Below are positions 43,301 through 54,911 of a DNA stretch of 64,000 bases, piece after piece. The translations under genes were made by a program, and so were the position numbers. This stretch comes from Lineus longissimus. Its lineage: Eukaryota; Nemertea; Pilidiophora; Heteronemertea; Lineidae. Position 1 is the stretch's first letter, and each line of letters begins with the position of its first letter. The notes below the pieces were generated by a model. The model saw only the letters and a program-made list of their open reading frames with translations. It did not search any database and was not told the DNA's origin. The stretch spans positions 11,782,599-11,846,598 of the forward strand of contig NC_088309.1 of NCBI RefSeq assembly GCF_910592395.1, read 5' to 3'.

Positions 43301-43997
43301 GTTTATCATGTGTCCGACATATTCCTCTCAGCCGGCGTTGATCAAGGGGTCCCGACCCTATAGCCACGCTTACAGGGTTCAACACTTTTCGATTCATTTA
43401 TGGTCACGCACCTGTAATTAAAGGTTCGATCAATGTTGTACATTAAAAACAGCGAAAATAGTCCATTTAAAAATATTTAATTCCCTTAGTAAGCAGTGGA
43501 TAAGAGTCAGATAATTTTTTAATGTTTTTAAAAATAATATTAGAATTTAGTATGATATGTGGGGCTAAACTTTTTGAAATGTTTAGATTACTACGCATGC
43601 ACAAAGGTTCATGTGAGAGTGTTGGAACCATACAATCAAAAAAGTAGGTCAACGGTGAAAATGATTGAAAAAAAGCGCCCGCTATGTTCAGACCCCCCAA
43701 ACCTTGAATTTATCATGCATAACGTACAACGAAAATCTCATGGTTTTACAGGCTAGGATAGGTCTATTTGCCTGTGAAAGCCTTTCTCCCAGGAAAAAGT
43801 TATGAGCTCATGGATATTGCCTATTCAACTGGAAAACGGCATAAAACTTTATTACGGAAACGTGCCCTCGAATCTTAATTCAAATCCGCCATTGCTGACA
43901 TCATTGGCGCCAAAAACTATTTCTTTTGACCCTGTTGACCTCGCTTCTAAAAACATTTTTGAAAAGCCACTCAAACATTAAAATCAACTACGAACAT
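40336..43997. other. Long gene-free stretch
   Basis: I find no convincing gene here. There is a G-run at 42959-42972. Several ORFs of 60-100 codons lack start context and domain features. Confidence 0.55.
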
Positions 43998-44393
43998 TCT
44001 CTATTATATCACCGAGCTATATAAATACGATTTTTCAAGAAAAATCTGTCCCAATATTGAATTATACGATTAGCTTGGAACTATTTGTACCGAATTACTC
44101 TTCCGCCAGCGTTACCTCGTCACAATCATGACGCTTTTTCAATAATATGGCGACGACTTGAACAACGAAAACCCCGGTCTATCATTGAAGCCTTGATGGC
44201 CACGGCGGTTTGACAGTTGCACTCAGTGGTTTGGTTGGTGACAGGTTCTAAACTCGGCGAATCAGTTTTTTCATGTTTTATTTGTTATTTTCTTATTATT
44301 ATTCATTCATGTATGTTTATCTGGCGCGGATCCAAGCGGGTGCACCAGACGCACGGCTCCTAATTGATGTACACTTTTTTAAATCGACCACGC
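43998..44393 (+). repeat. Interspersed repeat of about 390 bp, copy A
   Basis: Matches 59061-59447 over its full length with modest divergence: TCTATTATATCACCGAGCTA at the start, CTCTTCCGCCAGCGTTACCT in the middle, CTGGCGCGGATCCAAGCGGG near the end. Non-coding, family unknown. Confidence 0.88.
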
Positions 44394-45160
44394 AGATGTG
44401 GGAGAATGGGTTAATGTCTTAAATAGTTGTGCTGCCCATTCCAGATGGCAGCACAGGCTGGTCTTGCCTTTTTCAATACACTAGTTTTAATACCTTTAAT
44501 CATTACATAATATATATACTTATACCTATTTAAGTGAATGTTTGGTGTGGCCCAGTGCCATTCCTTGAGTTTATCACTCTACAACAACCTCATCCTTGCT
44601 TATCCTTAATTCTATGTGCTTGCAGGTGCCTGTATGCCTGCAGCTAATTTGGACACTGGCCGGAAATATCGGCCACATTTGGGGGCTCAGCCGTCCATTG
44701 ACAACAATGATTGAAACCAACCCGGGGAGTCTACCCTACGATATCGATAATGCATGATGATTTGAAGTGACGACGCCTGGATCGTGTAGATACTAGTATT
44801 CGAATAGCTGAAAATCGCGACGCGTACGGGGGGGTGTTCTACCTCCAAGTCATGTGCACATTCGTTTTTTTGTTTGGTTCGCTTAACACTGAGCTGTGTT
44901 GACTACTCAGAGGGATTGACATTTTCGTTTCCTTTGTTTCTTACGTTGAACTGTGACCGCGTTGGAACATTCTTTTTGGTTGACTGACACTGTGAAATTC
45001 ATTTTTGTGTGATCACTGACATTTGATTTAGTTATTCTCATAATGTTGCATGTAACTTATGGCCGGCATGTTCATTAAGTTGTACATTTTGTTGTGAATG
45101 CATTTTAAGTAAATTTTTACAAAATTCAACCATCCCAAATAAATTTTATACATCATCAGA

Positions 45161-46837
45161 ATGGAATCACCATCAATCAAATCGGAAGGGGGAGATGAAA
45201 GGAGGGCCCTGAGGGTACTTAGGGACCTTCGTTTGTTATCCCCAACTATAAAAAACAAAATTATGACTACATTAATGCAAGAAGACACTCCGTCATTCCT
45301 ACAAGACCTTACGTTAGAAGATGCCGAAGAAGGTTCCATTTATGGTACACCAAGGGGCGATTCCATGGAAGGTTGTGGGGTGTTTGACCGTGATGGTTCC
45401 GGTGGGTCAAGGAGAAGGGTTTCATTTGCTGATGGCCCCTCGGAATCTCATGGTCCAGTGGGCTCGGGTCGTCCTTCACATGGTCTCCCCCATCGTAAAC
45501 TTTTCATAAAGCCCTCTCCAACATCGCTATTGCCTCAGGACAGAGTTAGTTCACAACCTGTTCCATCAACGCTTCATCATTCTTCTTCGTCACAACATAT
45601 CCTTCGTAATCCTTTGTCTTGGTCGCAGCCTGTTGGTCATCAAAATGTTCTATCTCGACCTCCCTTGACTACTAGTCACAACCAGTATTCTTCACCACGG
45701 TCTTTGTCACAACCAGCGTCCTCACAGCCTGTCGTTTCTTGCTCCGAGGAGCATGCATTTGCGTCACAACCTGTGTCTTCTCTGCCTGACATATCATACT
45801 CGATGGTACATCCAGGGCATCCTGCCTCACAGCCACGGTCTTTGTCACAACCTGGCATTTCTTCGCATAGGCGGCCTTCTTATCTTCCTCAGCAGTGGTC
45901 AACTCCTGTCTTTCCTGTGTCTTCAGGGCAGACTTCAACTCTGCCCATGTCGCAACCTTGGTCGGGTTACCAGGCACAACCAGTCAATTCCCCAGGCTTG
46001 TCTTTATCTCAGCCTTGGTACAATTCTCAGCCGATTCAAGTTTCTACATATGGTAAGCCGCGTATTGCTACATTCTCCGGCTCAAAGGATGTTAAGAATT
46101 CTGTGTCTTTCAATCAGTGGCGATATGAGGTGAAATGCTTGCAAAAGGCTGAGCAGCCACGCGTTGTGCTGCAGGCCATTCGTCAATCGTTGAAGTATCC
46201 TGCATCGGATGTTCTCTTGCACATGGGTGAAGATGTCACTGTCGAGGAAATCCTCCATAAATTTGATATCATGTTTGGTAATGTCCTGCCAGCGGAGAAG
46301 CTGTTGGAGAAATTTTATGTTGCAGCCCAAGGGGTTGGCGAATCAGTCGCCTCTTGGGGTTGTCGTCTTGAGGATATATTGAATCTGCTAGGAGATGCCG
46401 TCCCTGTCACCAGCCCAGAGATGCTGCGTAGTTAATTCTGGTCTGGATTGAGGGATGAGAGGGTTCGGCTTGGTCTCCGCCATCTTTATGATTCTTTTGT
46501 GCCATATCACCCCTTGTTGTTGCAGGCTCGGGTTTTGGAGCAGGAGTTCGCTGCTCTAGCTCTACCAGCGTCTTTGTCAGCTACTAGTTCTTCTCAAGTA
46601 CATGTTAGTCAGGTCACTGTCGGTTCTGGTCCTGAGTCTGATGTCGTCAAGTCTCTCACTGACCAAGTTCAGCGATTGCAGGGCAAGTTGACTGCCATTG
46701 AGACACATAAACAGAAACGACAGCAAAATGTTGTTTGTTTCAACTGTGGCGAAAAGGGTCATTTCAGTCGAAGGTGCCCTAAGTCTAATAGGAAGGATTT
46801 AAAAGACAATGCTCCAGTGTCGGGGGACAGACACTGA
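45161..46837 (+). pseudogene. gag: Gypsy gag with one in-frame TAA
   Basis: ATG at 45161 (MESPSIKSEGGDERR) starts a Gag of 558 codons interrupted once by TAA at 46433-46435, with the frame continuing unchanged (FWSGLRDERVRLGL). Order: N-terminal helices (ALRVLRDLRLLSPTIKNK), a long Ser/Gln/Pro-rich region (about residues 85-285), a capsid-like domain (FNQWRYEVKCLQKAEQP, then LEKFYVAAQGVGESVASW), and a zinc knuckle CFNCGEKGHFSRRC (CX2CX4HX4C) at 46737-46778. The capsid part resembles the Gag fold shared with PNMA proteins. The terminal TGA is at 46835, just 31 nt after the slippery site used to reach pol. The TAA may be a single point mutation. Confidence 0.87.
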
Positions 46838-46857
46838 GTAGCGAGCCTATTAGTCCC
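46798..46857 (+). promoter_or_regulatory. -1 ribosomal frameshift signal (TTTAAAA plus pseudoknot)
   Basis: The heptamer T TTA AAA at 46798-46804 lies in the gag frame in the exact X XXY YYZ arrangement. Ten nt later a 7-bp stem forms between 46815-46821 (CAGTGTC) and 46830-46836 (GACACTG). Its loop holds GGGAC (46824-46828), which can pair with GTCCC at 46853-46857 to make an H-type pseudoknot. Slipping back one base enters the pol frame, which is open from 46804 to 48594. Confidence 0.82.
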
Positions 46858-49800
46858 AAGGAGCACCTTAGTCGCTGTCATGCTCGTTCTGATCCTAATC
46901 GTACTCGGAGGAGGTCCCCACCTCCAGAACCTCCTAAGGTCCGACCTGTTGTGAGCTCCAAGTGTTTAGCACCCTCTTCTTTGCCTAAGGGGTTAGTTGG
47001 CAAGTCGAACGAGTCGTTCATCAAATTGGAGGGCGAGATTTTGTCATGTCTATTGGATACTGGCTCGATGGTAAGTACCATCTCTGAGCATTGTTACCAA
47101 CAGCACCTCGCCTCACTTTTGCCTATTCTTCCTATTTCTGATCTTCTGTACATTTCAAGCGCCAATGGTAGCCCATTGCCGTACTTGGGTTATGTTGAAG
47201 CGTCCGTAACCTGTCCATTCTCGGATGATGAGCTCTTGGTTCCTATACTTGTGGTTCCCAATACCAAGTATAATCTCAGGGTGCCTGTCTTAGTGGGAAC
47301 CAATATTTTATCCCGCTTTCAACCTGTAGGTACTGTGCCAAAGCAATGGAAACTAGCTTTCTCATCTTTGGTGTCACAGGCTGAACCAATTATAGGCCAA
47401 GTTCAGACAACAAAGCCGATTGTTATTGGTCCAGATTCGAGGGTAACTGTACATGGTATTTGTCATGGTACTTCAACTTGCAAAGTTACATCGGCTATTG
47501 CCGAAGGTATTCCTGGTATTTCATTGCCCGGCGATGTTATAGTTGTTCCAAGTCTGGTCAAAATGCATGGGCAACGGAAGGAGAGGGTTGCAGTTTGTGT
47601 ATATAACCCTGGGAGGAAATCTGTTACTCTCCCTAGTCGTTCTGTGTTTTGTAGGCTGTCTCAAGGCAATACAGTTTGCCACAAAGAGGATCTGTTGTCT
47701 GATTGTACTATGGCTCCTGAATCTTCCACCTTATATTCCATGAATCTGATGTCGGATCGTTTGGGTCCAGGTTCAGCTTGCGACTCTGCTCATAGAAGGA
47801 AAGTGCTCGAGGAAATTGACTTGTCTCATTTGGGGAGCAGTGACGTCTCCAAGCTTGAAGGTCTGTTTGGTCGTTATGACGACATATTTTCTCTATCCAA
47901 TCTGGAAATTGGCAAAACTAGTCTAGTCAAACACCGGATTGAGTTGAACGATCCCATTCCCTTCAAACAGCGTCATCGGCGGATTCATCCCGCCATGTTT
48001 GAAGAAGTTAGACAACACTTAGAGGAAATGTTGCAGGCTCGGGTTATCCGTCATTCGAAAAGCCCTTGGGCCTCCAACATGGTTCTGGTTCGGAAAAAGG
48101 ATGGAAGTTTGCGTTTATGTTGTGACATGCGTCAGCTAAATAAGCGGACTATCCGAGATTCTTATGCCATGCCTCGGATAGATGAAACTCTTGACAGCCT
48201 TGCTGGGGCCAAATACTTCTCGTCGTTAGACTTACGGTCAGGATATTGGCAGGTTGAGTTGGAGGAGGAACATAAATGTCGCACAGCTTTTACTGCTGGG
48301 AATCTTGGTTTCTTTGTCGAGTGGAATTTAATGCCTTTTGGCCTCACGAATGCTCCCAGTACTTTTCAAAGGTTAATGGAGCGCTGTTTACAGGATTTGC
48401 ACTTAAAAGAGTGTCTTGTGTATCTAGATGATATCATTATTTTCTCGGCAACGGTGGAGGAACACCTTCAAAGGTTGGAAAATGTGTTTCAGAAGCTGCA
48501 AGACTGTGGTTTGAAGTTAAAACCCAGTAAATGTATATTATTGAAGGAGAAAAATAAAGTATCTAGGTCACTTGGTTTCAGCGAAGGGCGTTGAGGCTGA
48601 TCCTGATAAAGTCAAAATCATTCGATCATGGCCCACCCCTCAGAATACTGAAGATGTTCGTAAATTTTTAGGGTTTGCAGGCTATTACCGAAAGTTTGTA
48701 AGAAACTTTTCGACGTTAGCCCGTCCTTTAAATGAGTTGTTACCGGCTACTACGCCCAAGAAGGGCAGACCAAAAGTTGCCAACACTTCTTCCTGGACAT
48801 GGGGAGAAAAGCAAGAGTCTGCTTTTGTCTCACTAGTAAAGGAGTTGTCCAGTCCTCCTGTATTATGCTTTGCTGATTTTTCGCTTCCATTTGAACTCCA
48901 CATTGATGCAAGCACTTCAGGTCTCGGAGCTATTTTGTATCAAAATCAGAATAACCAACGTCGGGTTGTTGCTTATGCAAGTCGGAGTTTGAACAAAGTG
49001 GAGCGTAATTATCCAGCTCACAAGTTAGAATTTCTCGCATTGAAGTGGGCTGTGACGGAGAAGTTCTTTGATTATTAGTATGGCAACTATTTTCATGTCA
49101 AGACTGACAATAACCCTCTAACCTATGTTCTTACGTCTGCTAAACTAGATGCCACAGGGCATCGTTGGTTGGCTGACCTCTCTGCCTTTCATTTTGACAT
49201 ATCTTATGTGCCAGGTGCTTCTAATGTGGATGCAGATGCCTTGTCACGGTTCCCTTGGTCCACAGTTGGAATTGAGAGTGTTCAGGCCATTTGCCAGGCG
49301 GCACAGGGTGGAGATGGTTTGGTTGAATCATTATGTATGTCTGTGTCGAATGATTTGTCATCGGCCGAGGTTTTGCTTGTTGATTCCCCTTGGCCTAAGG
49401 TTGATATCAGGGCAGGACAGCAGGCTGATCCTGTTATTTCTGAGCTTTATCATTGGGTCAAATTCCAGCAGCGTCCGAGTCGGGATTTATTGAAGGACAA
49501 GGACAAGGAACTTTTAATATTATGCTCATATTGGGACAGCTTGATTTTACTGGACGGTTTACTCTGTAAAAGGTTAACGTTCAATGGTCAATGCTTTCAA
49601 CAGATCTTGGTCCCATCCTGTCTCCGTCCCCAAGTGATTGAGGGGTTCCACAATCACTTAGGCCATCTTGGACGAGATAGGACACTCGATTTTATTAAAC
49701 GTCGGTTTTTTTGGCCGGGAATGTCAGTTCAAGTTGACAAGTGGGTTCGGAATTGCCTTCCATGTATTAAGAGGAAGCAACCGCAGCTTCAGGAGCGTGC

Positions 49801-51097
49801 TCCACTTGTCAGCATTTGCACTACTCAGCCCATGCAGTTGGTATGCATGGACTTTTTATCTCTGGAACCGTCTCATGGTTATGAAAACATTCTAGTCATC
49901 ACTGACCATTTTTCTAAATATGCTCAGGCTATACCTACCAAAAGTCAGACCGCGGCTACAACAGCGCGTGTTCTCTTCGACAATTATATCGTCCATTATG
50001 GTATCCCTGAGCGTCTTCATAGTGATCAGGGTCAGAATTTTGTTAGGAAGGTCATTTCAGAGCTGTGCAAGCTCATGAATATTTCCAAGTCGCGCACAAC
50101 ACCTTATCACCCTATGGGGAATGGAGTTTGTGAACGTTTTAACCGCACTTTATTAAATATGCTTGGCACACTCCCCACGGATAAGAAGAATGATTGGAAA
50201 CGCTTTGTTCCTAGTCTTGTTCATGCGTACAACTCTTCTTGTCATGATTCTTCAGGGTTTTCACCTTACTTTCTCCTGTTTGGCAGGGAACCTCGTCTTC
50301 CCATTGATGTTCATTTTAGTACTTTGCTCCCGTCTGCTCAGCCACGTTCAAAGGTCGCCTTTGTTGACGATTTACGTTCACGTCTTGCCATTGCATATGA
50401 CCTAGCTCAGAAGCAATTGGAAGCTTCCAGAATCAAGCAGAAGGAGCATTATGATCTTAGGGTACGTGGTGCTACACTTAATATCGGCGACAAGGTGTTG
50501 GTTCGCCGTGTTGGGGACCGTGGCAAACACAAGCTTGCCAACAAGTGGGAAGATGAGTTTTATACTGTGTCTTGTCAGTCTAATCCAGATATTCCGGTGT
50601 TTGTGGTAGAGGCCGAGTCCGGTTCCCGCAAATGTCTACACCGAAATATGCTGCTCCCGATTTCGTGTCAGTCCGACCATCCTTTATGTCAGCCTAGCGG
50701 TGACTCTCAGTTGGCCCGGCCTATTCCTAGGCCAAGACGGTCTTTGAAAAAGTTGGAGTGGGTAACTGAGGGAGAATCCGCTAGTTTGAAGGATGTTCCT
50801 GACACAGCGACGATTCCGTCAACTTTGGTTTCCGATGGGCCATCTCTGGATTCTGACGCGCTGTCGAACTCAGATTCAGAGAGTGCGCGATCGGAGACTC
50901 TTCGTCGGTCAAGTCGACGACGTCGGCCACCGGACTGGCTGCGTCCGGATGGACAGAATGTTTTTTCACAGCATGTTGGTCCTGTTCCGGAATGGCGCCA
51001 GAAGGTGTTATTGATCACTGAGCTTCTTGGGGATAGCAGGTTCCAGAGTCATCCCTCTGCTTTGGAGGCTGCTATCCGGATGATGTCTCCAGTGTAA
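46804..51097 (+). pseudogene. pol: Gypsy pol: protease, RT, RNase H, integrase (frameshift, one TAG)
   Basis: Read by -1 frameshift from gag. Protease: LLDTGSMVSTISE (about 47047) and VLVGTNILSRF. RT: KDGSLRLCCDMRQLNKRT, YFSSLDLRSGYWQVE, MPFGLTNAPSTFQ, and the catalytic VYLDDIIIFS (about 48418). An extra base near 48555 shifts the frame from NKVS to YLGHLVSAKGVE. The connection domain and RNase H follow (FELHIDASTSGLGAIL), broken by TAG at 49076-49078 in FFDY-stop-YGNYF; the same frame goes on to TDNNPLTYVL. Integrase: HHCC zinc motif (HNHLGHLG ... CLPCIKRK), D in MDFLSLE, D in HSDQGQNF, E in GVCERFNRTL. The C-terminal tail is Ser/Arg-rich and ends at TAA 51095. All catalytic residues survive, so the damage is recent. 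Confidence 0.9.
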
Positions 51098-51179
51098 TAC
51101 TGTCAATATTGTTGAATGCTACTGTGCTTACTGGCAATACATTTGTGTGATTTTGTATTGTATATCATGGTTGAGGGAA

Positions 51180-51395
51180 TATATATATGTATATATATAT
51201 ATACGCATACCTATTATATATATTATATATTATACCTAATATATTATATATAATATGTATAATATATATTATATATATTTGTATATATCATATATATTAT
51301 ATATCATATATTATATGTATTACATATAATATATATATATTATATAATATATATTATATATAATATATAATATAATATATATAATATATTATATA
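51180..51395. repeat. AT-rich dinucleotide tract (about 215 bp)
   Basis: Almost pure TATA/ATAT with occasional C or G. It starts where the Gypsy 3' LTR should begin. Confidence 0.9.
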
Positions 51396-51532
51396 CTACC
51401 CCTCTACCCCTACCCCCACCCCCAACCTTAACCATACTACCCCTCCCCAACTCCTAACCCTAACCATACTACCCTACCCCTAAACTTAGAGCCACCATAA
51501 TACAACCCCTAACCCTAACCTAGTGCCCTCAT
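51396..51532. repeat. CCCTAA-like degenerate tract
   Basis: C-rich strand repeats such as CTAACCCTAACC and CTACCCCT, resembling telomere-type sequence, with ACCATACTACCC words interspersed. Confidence 0.75.
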
Positions 51533-51545
51533 GATACTACCTCTA

Positions 51546-52113
51546 AAGGAATGATGTTGGTGAGGGTTAGCAATACCATTAAAGGAAGGGTGTTGGTTAG
51601 GGTTAGCAATAGCATTAAAGGAAGGGTGTTGGTTAGGGTTAGCAATAGCATCAAAGAAAGGGTGTTGGTTAGGGTTAGCAATAGCATCAAAGGAAGGGTG
51701 TTGGTTAGGGTTAGCAATAGCATCAAAGGAAGGATGTTGGTAAGGGTTAGCAATAGCATTAAAGGAAGGGTGTTGGTGAGGGTTAGCAATAGCATTTAAG
51801 GAACGGTGTAGGGTTAGGCTTAGCAATACCATTAAAGGAAGGGTGTTGGTTAGGGTTAGCAATAGCATTAAAGGAAGGGTGTTGGTTAGGGTTAGCAATA
51901 GCATTAAAGGAAGGGTGTTGGTTAGGGTTAGCAATAGCATCAAAGGAAGGGTGTTGGTTAGGGTTAGCAATAGCATCAAAGGAAGGGTGTTGGTTAGGGT
52001 TAGCAATAGCATCAAAGGAAGGGTGTTGGTTAGGCTTAGCAATACCATTAAAGGAAGGGTAATGATGAGACTGAGCAATACCAAAAGGAAGGGTGTTGGT
52101 TAGGGTTAGCTAT
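51546..52113. repeat. 36-bp minisatellite containing TTAGGGTTAG (about 16 units)
   Basis: The unit is AAAGGAAGGGTGTTGGTTAG plus GGTTAGCAATAGCATT. Each unit includes GGTTAGGGTTAG, a telomere-like core. Since 36 is divisible by 3, several frames are open on both strands (12-residue repeats such as VLVRVSNSIKGR); these are not genes. Confidence 0.93.
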
Positions 52114-52448
52114 AAATTTGTCTGGATATCGAGGCAGAGATTTCGGATATTTATTAGATTTTTCTTGAGGTTGCCACAGAACCATCCGGCGCATATGTTC
52201 ACATTGATGGCGCCATTGAAAAAGCCCTCAAGATGGACGGTGGACAAGCCTTCTTCAGGCGAGACTTCGGGTAAAAAGGAAAGAGGAAAACCTCTTAACT
52301 GATATAAGATGTCGTTCTGTTGTCTGTTTCAGCATTTTACACACATCAGCTATAATTGGTATGATATTTACTTATTACATGTATACCAGTAGAAGCCACT
52401 ATTTATGATGGCTGCACATTATGTAGCGTATCACTGTCACATGTTGCA
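52114..52448. other. No gene recognised
   Basis: A 69-codon plus frame (52093-52302) including NHPAHMFTLMAPLKKPSRW has no known match. The rest is AT-rich. Confidence 0.4.
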
Positions 52449-52590
52449 GGAGGATTTGCAGATGCAATGTCTCTTAAGAAGGCATTGAACTTGTCACTGT
52501 CATTCTTCCGAGCTTTTCTCCAAAGATTTTCAGCCAAATATCCAGCATAAAAGTCCTTTCTGCATGAAACAGGTAGAGAGCGTTTAACAT
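52449..52590 (-). pseudogene. Duplicated C-terminal piece of the ISXO2-like transposase
   Basis: The minus strand encodes RSLPVSCRKDFYAGYLAENL, then WRKARKNDSDKFNAFL and RDIASANPPA. This parallels the end of the intact gene (RSLPVSCRKDFYGGYLAEYL, etc.). It is a diverged partial tandem copy just downstream of the intact gene, with no catalytic core. Confidence 0.85.
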
Positions 52591-52661
52591 ATTATTACCG
52601 AGTAGGACTAGCGTATACACAAACGACGCAGTGAAATGCCATTCAAAATCACAAAATTTAT

Positions 52662-53847
52662 TCAGTCGATACATTTATCTGAAGTAGCTGGACGGTAAGC
52701 ACTGGCAATGTCCGAAAGGAAAGCTAAAAAAATGTCCGACTCATTCTTCCTACTCTTGCGCCACAGATACTCAGCAAGATACCCTCCGTAAAAATCCTTT
52801 CTGCACGAAACAGGCAATGACCGTTTAAGATGCCGCCAAGAACCCTCTATTGTATTCGTACATGTCCCGTCGGCTGCTTTGCATTCCACCGAATGGTTCA
52901 CCGTCTTGTGAACGTAACCCTCAGGTAGATCTTCTATACAATCATAGGCGCGCCAACAATCTGAAAATAATTTGATCATGCATGTCAAAAAGTAACCTGT
53001 AACCTGATAATATTCATTCGTCATATTTCACATACCAATGATAATGTTGATGCTTCAAATGCTCCACAGTTATGGTTTTCAATGTACAACTTGTATTTCA
53101 CTCACCAGATGATATAACACTCTTTGGCTCTATCCATTTCTGGATGAGAGAGAGCAGGACCTCTTTCGTTCTGGCCTCAACGGGAACGAGGAACATCTTG
53201 CTGCTGTCATTCTTCTCACATCCTCCAAAGATCCATTGACCTTCAACACGATGGCCCGCATGGTACTTTACTTTCCCGATCTTCGTTTCATCTATCTCAA
53301 CCTCTGTGTCAGGTCCTCCGATTTTCGATCCTTTGGCAATGCAAATTTCCACACAGATTTCCCTGCAGAAATTGCACCAATCTGTGGCTGTAGCGCTTGA
53401 TATTTTCATTTCGTGAATGATGACCTGGTTGCTGCGATTTGTTGCCCACAGGTAGGTAAACTCAACCATTTCGGCAAGCGTAATGTTAGCCTTTCCCATC
53501 CAACTTCCTTTTCGGATCGATCGCGTTACACGTTTGTGTCTTACCCCGTTAATTGTTCTTTGGCATGACCATTCATACGAATCCGAGGAGGGGTTACCAC
53601 TGGTCATCTTCGTCATTTTCATGTCGCACTTACAAATTGGGCATACGTACCGACTGGAAAGAAGTTTTTTCTCCTTCAACCATGCAATCAGGTCCATCTT
53701 CGATTCATCAGTGAGGCGTATGATGTCCCTGTGCGTTGTTGGCCATGTCTTTTCATCACGGTGGTAACTGCCCTTCCAACCGGCCTCAGCAGCTGTATCA
53801 ACCTCTTTCACTTTTATTATCTTTGAACGTGGCGTTTCTTCTTCCAT
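52662..53847 (-). CDS. ISXO2/IS1595-like DDE transposase (Merlin-type), two exons
   Basis: Exon 1 is 53847-53106 (ATG, MEEETPRSKIIKVKEVD) and exon 2 is 52960-52662. Donor TCTG|GTGAG and acceptor TTTTCAG join in phase to give SVISSDCWRAYDC. 346 residues without stops. An N-terminal zinc ribbon (CPICKCDM ... WSCQR), the DDE core with first Asp in EVEIDETKIG, GHRVEGQWIFGG, second Asp in ISSDCWRAY, and TNTIEGSWRHLKR with the catalytic Glu. This fits DDE_Tnp_IS1595 proteins, called Merlin in eukaryotes. It starts about 540 bp from, and divergent to, the DUF3987-like gene. No terminal inverted repeats were found close to it, so it could be a transposase or a domesticated gene. Confidence 0.88.
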
Positions 53848-54388
53848 TTCTCAGATACTGCAAGGTATATACCCCAACTTGTGTCTTATATACACGTATA
53901 TTTTAAATTCGAGTATTATGTAATAGATCACGGTAGGCGTAAACTACATATTTACGAATTAAAATTCAGGGTTAAATGAACAAAATTTTCTTGCGTTCTT
54001 CCAGTACTGTAATTCCTGAAGTTAATAGTTATGAATAAAAAGCCCTTTTACACAGTGCACGCAGGACCGAATCATACTGCGCTGGTATTACCTGATCTGC
54101 TGATGTAACTCCATACCATGACCAGATGGAAGCATGTTCAGTCGGTGTAGCAAAATAGGCTTACATTAACGTCATAAATAAAACATCTAGGACGTTCTTT
54201 TACTATTGGCATTCAGAAAATTATAGGCCTACAAATGTGTAATGGCTGGGCTTGAGGGTTCAATATCAAATAAACATATTGGTTGCAAGCCCTGGTTGTC
54301 CTAAAGCAAGTATAAAGGTAGCTCCACAGCCGCTATCGTCCTCACTTCCTTCGTGTGATGCCGTTTGACGACTTCACTGCATTGCCAT
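53848..54388. promoter_or_regulatory. Divergent intergenic region between transposase and DUF3987-like genes
   Basis: About 540 bp, AT-rich, no ORF. Any shared promoter must be here; no clear TATA element stands out. Confidence 0.4.
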
Positions 54389-54419
54389 GAATAAGGGAAA
54401 CAAGTTCAAATTGTCGGAG

Positions 54420-54911
54420 GTAAATCGCATTTACCGTTCATGCTACAAGATACAATTGCCGTGGGATGAAATACCATCACGAAAACCCAGACCTACTTTC
54501 CATCTGCGATCCCGGCGGTGGAAAATCGCTTGCTTTTGAAAAGATTGTCGAGCCGGTTGCTGAAAGGTATTCCGAAGAAACCGAGGTATGTATGTAAATC
54601 GCATTTACCGTTCATGCTACAAGATACAATTGCCGTGGGATGAAATACCATCACGAAAACCCAGACGTTGGTTGGAGATCTTCGAGAAGGGAACCAACTG
54701 TATCATTCCCTTGACAATGGACTCCCTACTTACCACTGCGAGTGCTCTTTGCGGCCCGAACACCAGTGTCACCACGACGGACGAATCGTTCAAGACATCA
54801 CTAAACACTTACCTACTTTCCATCTGCGATCCCGGCGGTGGAAAATCGCTTGCTTTTGAAAAGATTGTCGAGCCGGTTGCTGCAAGGTATTCCGAAGAAA
54901 CAGAGGTATGT
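54420..54911 (+). repeat. Partial tandem duplication inside the DUF3987-like gene
   Basis: 54422-54491 repeats at 54596-54665, and 54491-54592 repeats at about 54812-54911. The first copy lacks about 146 bp in between, so it jumps from SRKPR into the P-loop segment in the wrong frame. The second copy is complete and by chance begins with ATG at 54588. Confidence 0.88.

Larger units (their letters stand above)
44508..51180 (+). mobile_element. Ty3/Gypsy retrotransposon
   Basis: Gag at 45161 and a pol with protease, RT, RNase H and integrase in Ty3/Gypsy order. A TGGGGGCTC word (about 44682) could be a tRNA primer-binding site and would put the 5' LTR end at about 44680. A likely 5' LTR start at about 44508 (ATATATATACTTATACCTATT) resembles the sequence at 51185-51216 just after pol (ATATATATACGCATACCTATT), after which the presumed 3' LTR is replaced by AT repeats. 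Boundaries are therefore tentative. Three disabling mutations are visible: TAA in gag, a frameshift in RT, and TAG in the RNase H region. Confidence 0.85.

Noticed and set aside
51515-52103. Long repetitive ORFs on both strands (12-residue repeats)
   Set aside because: They arise from the 36-bp minisatellite; low-complexity peptides with no start context.
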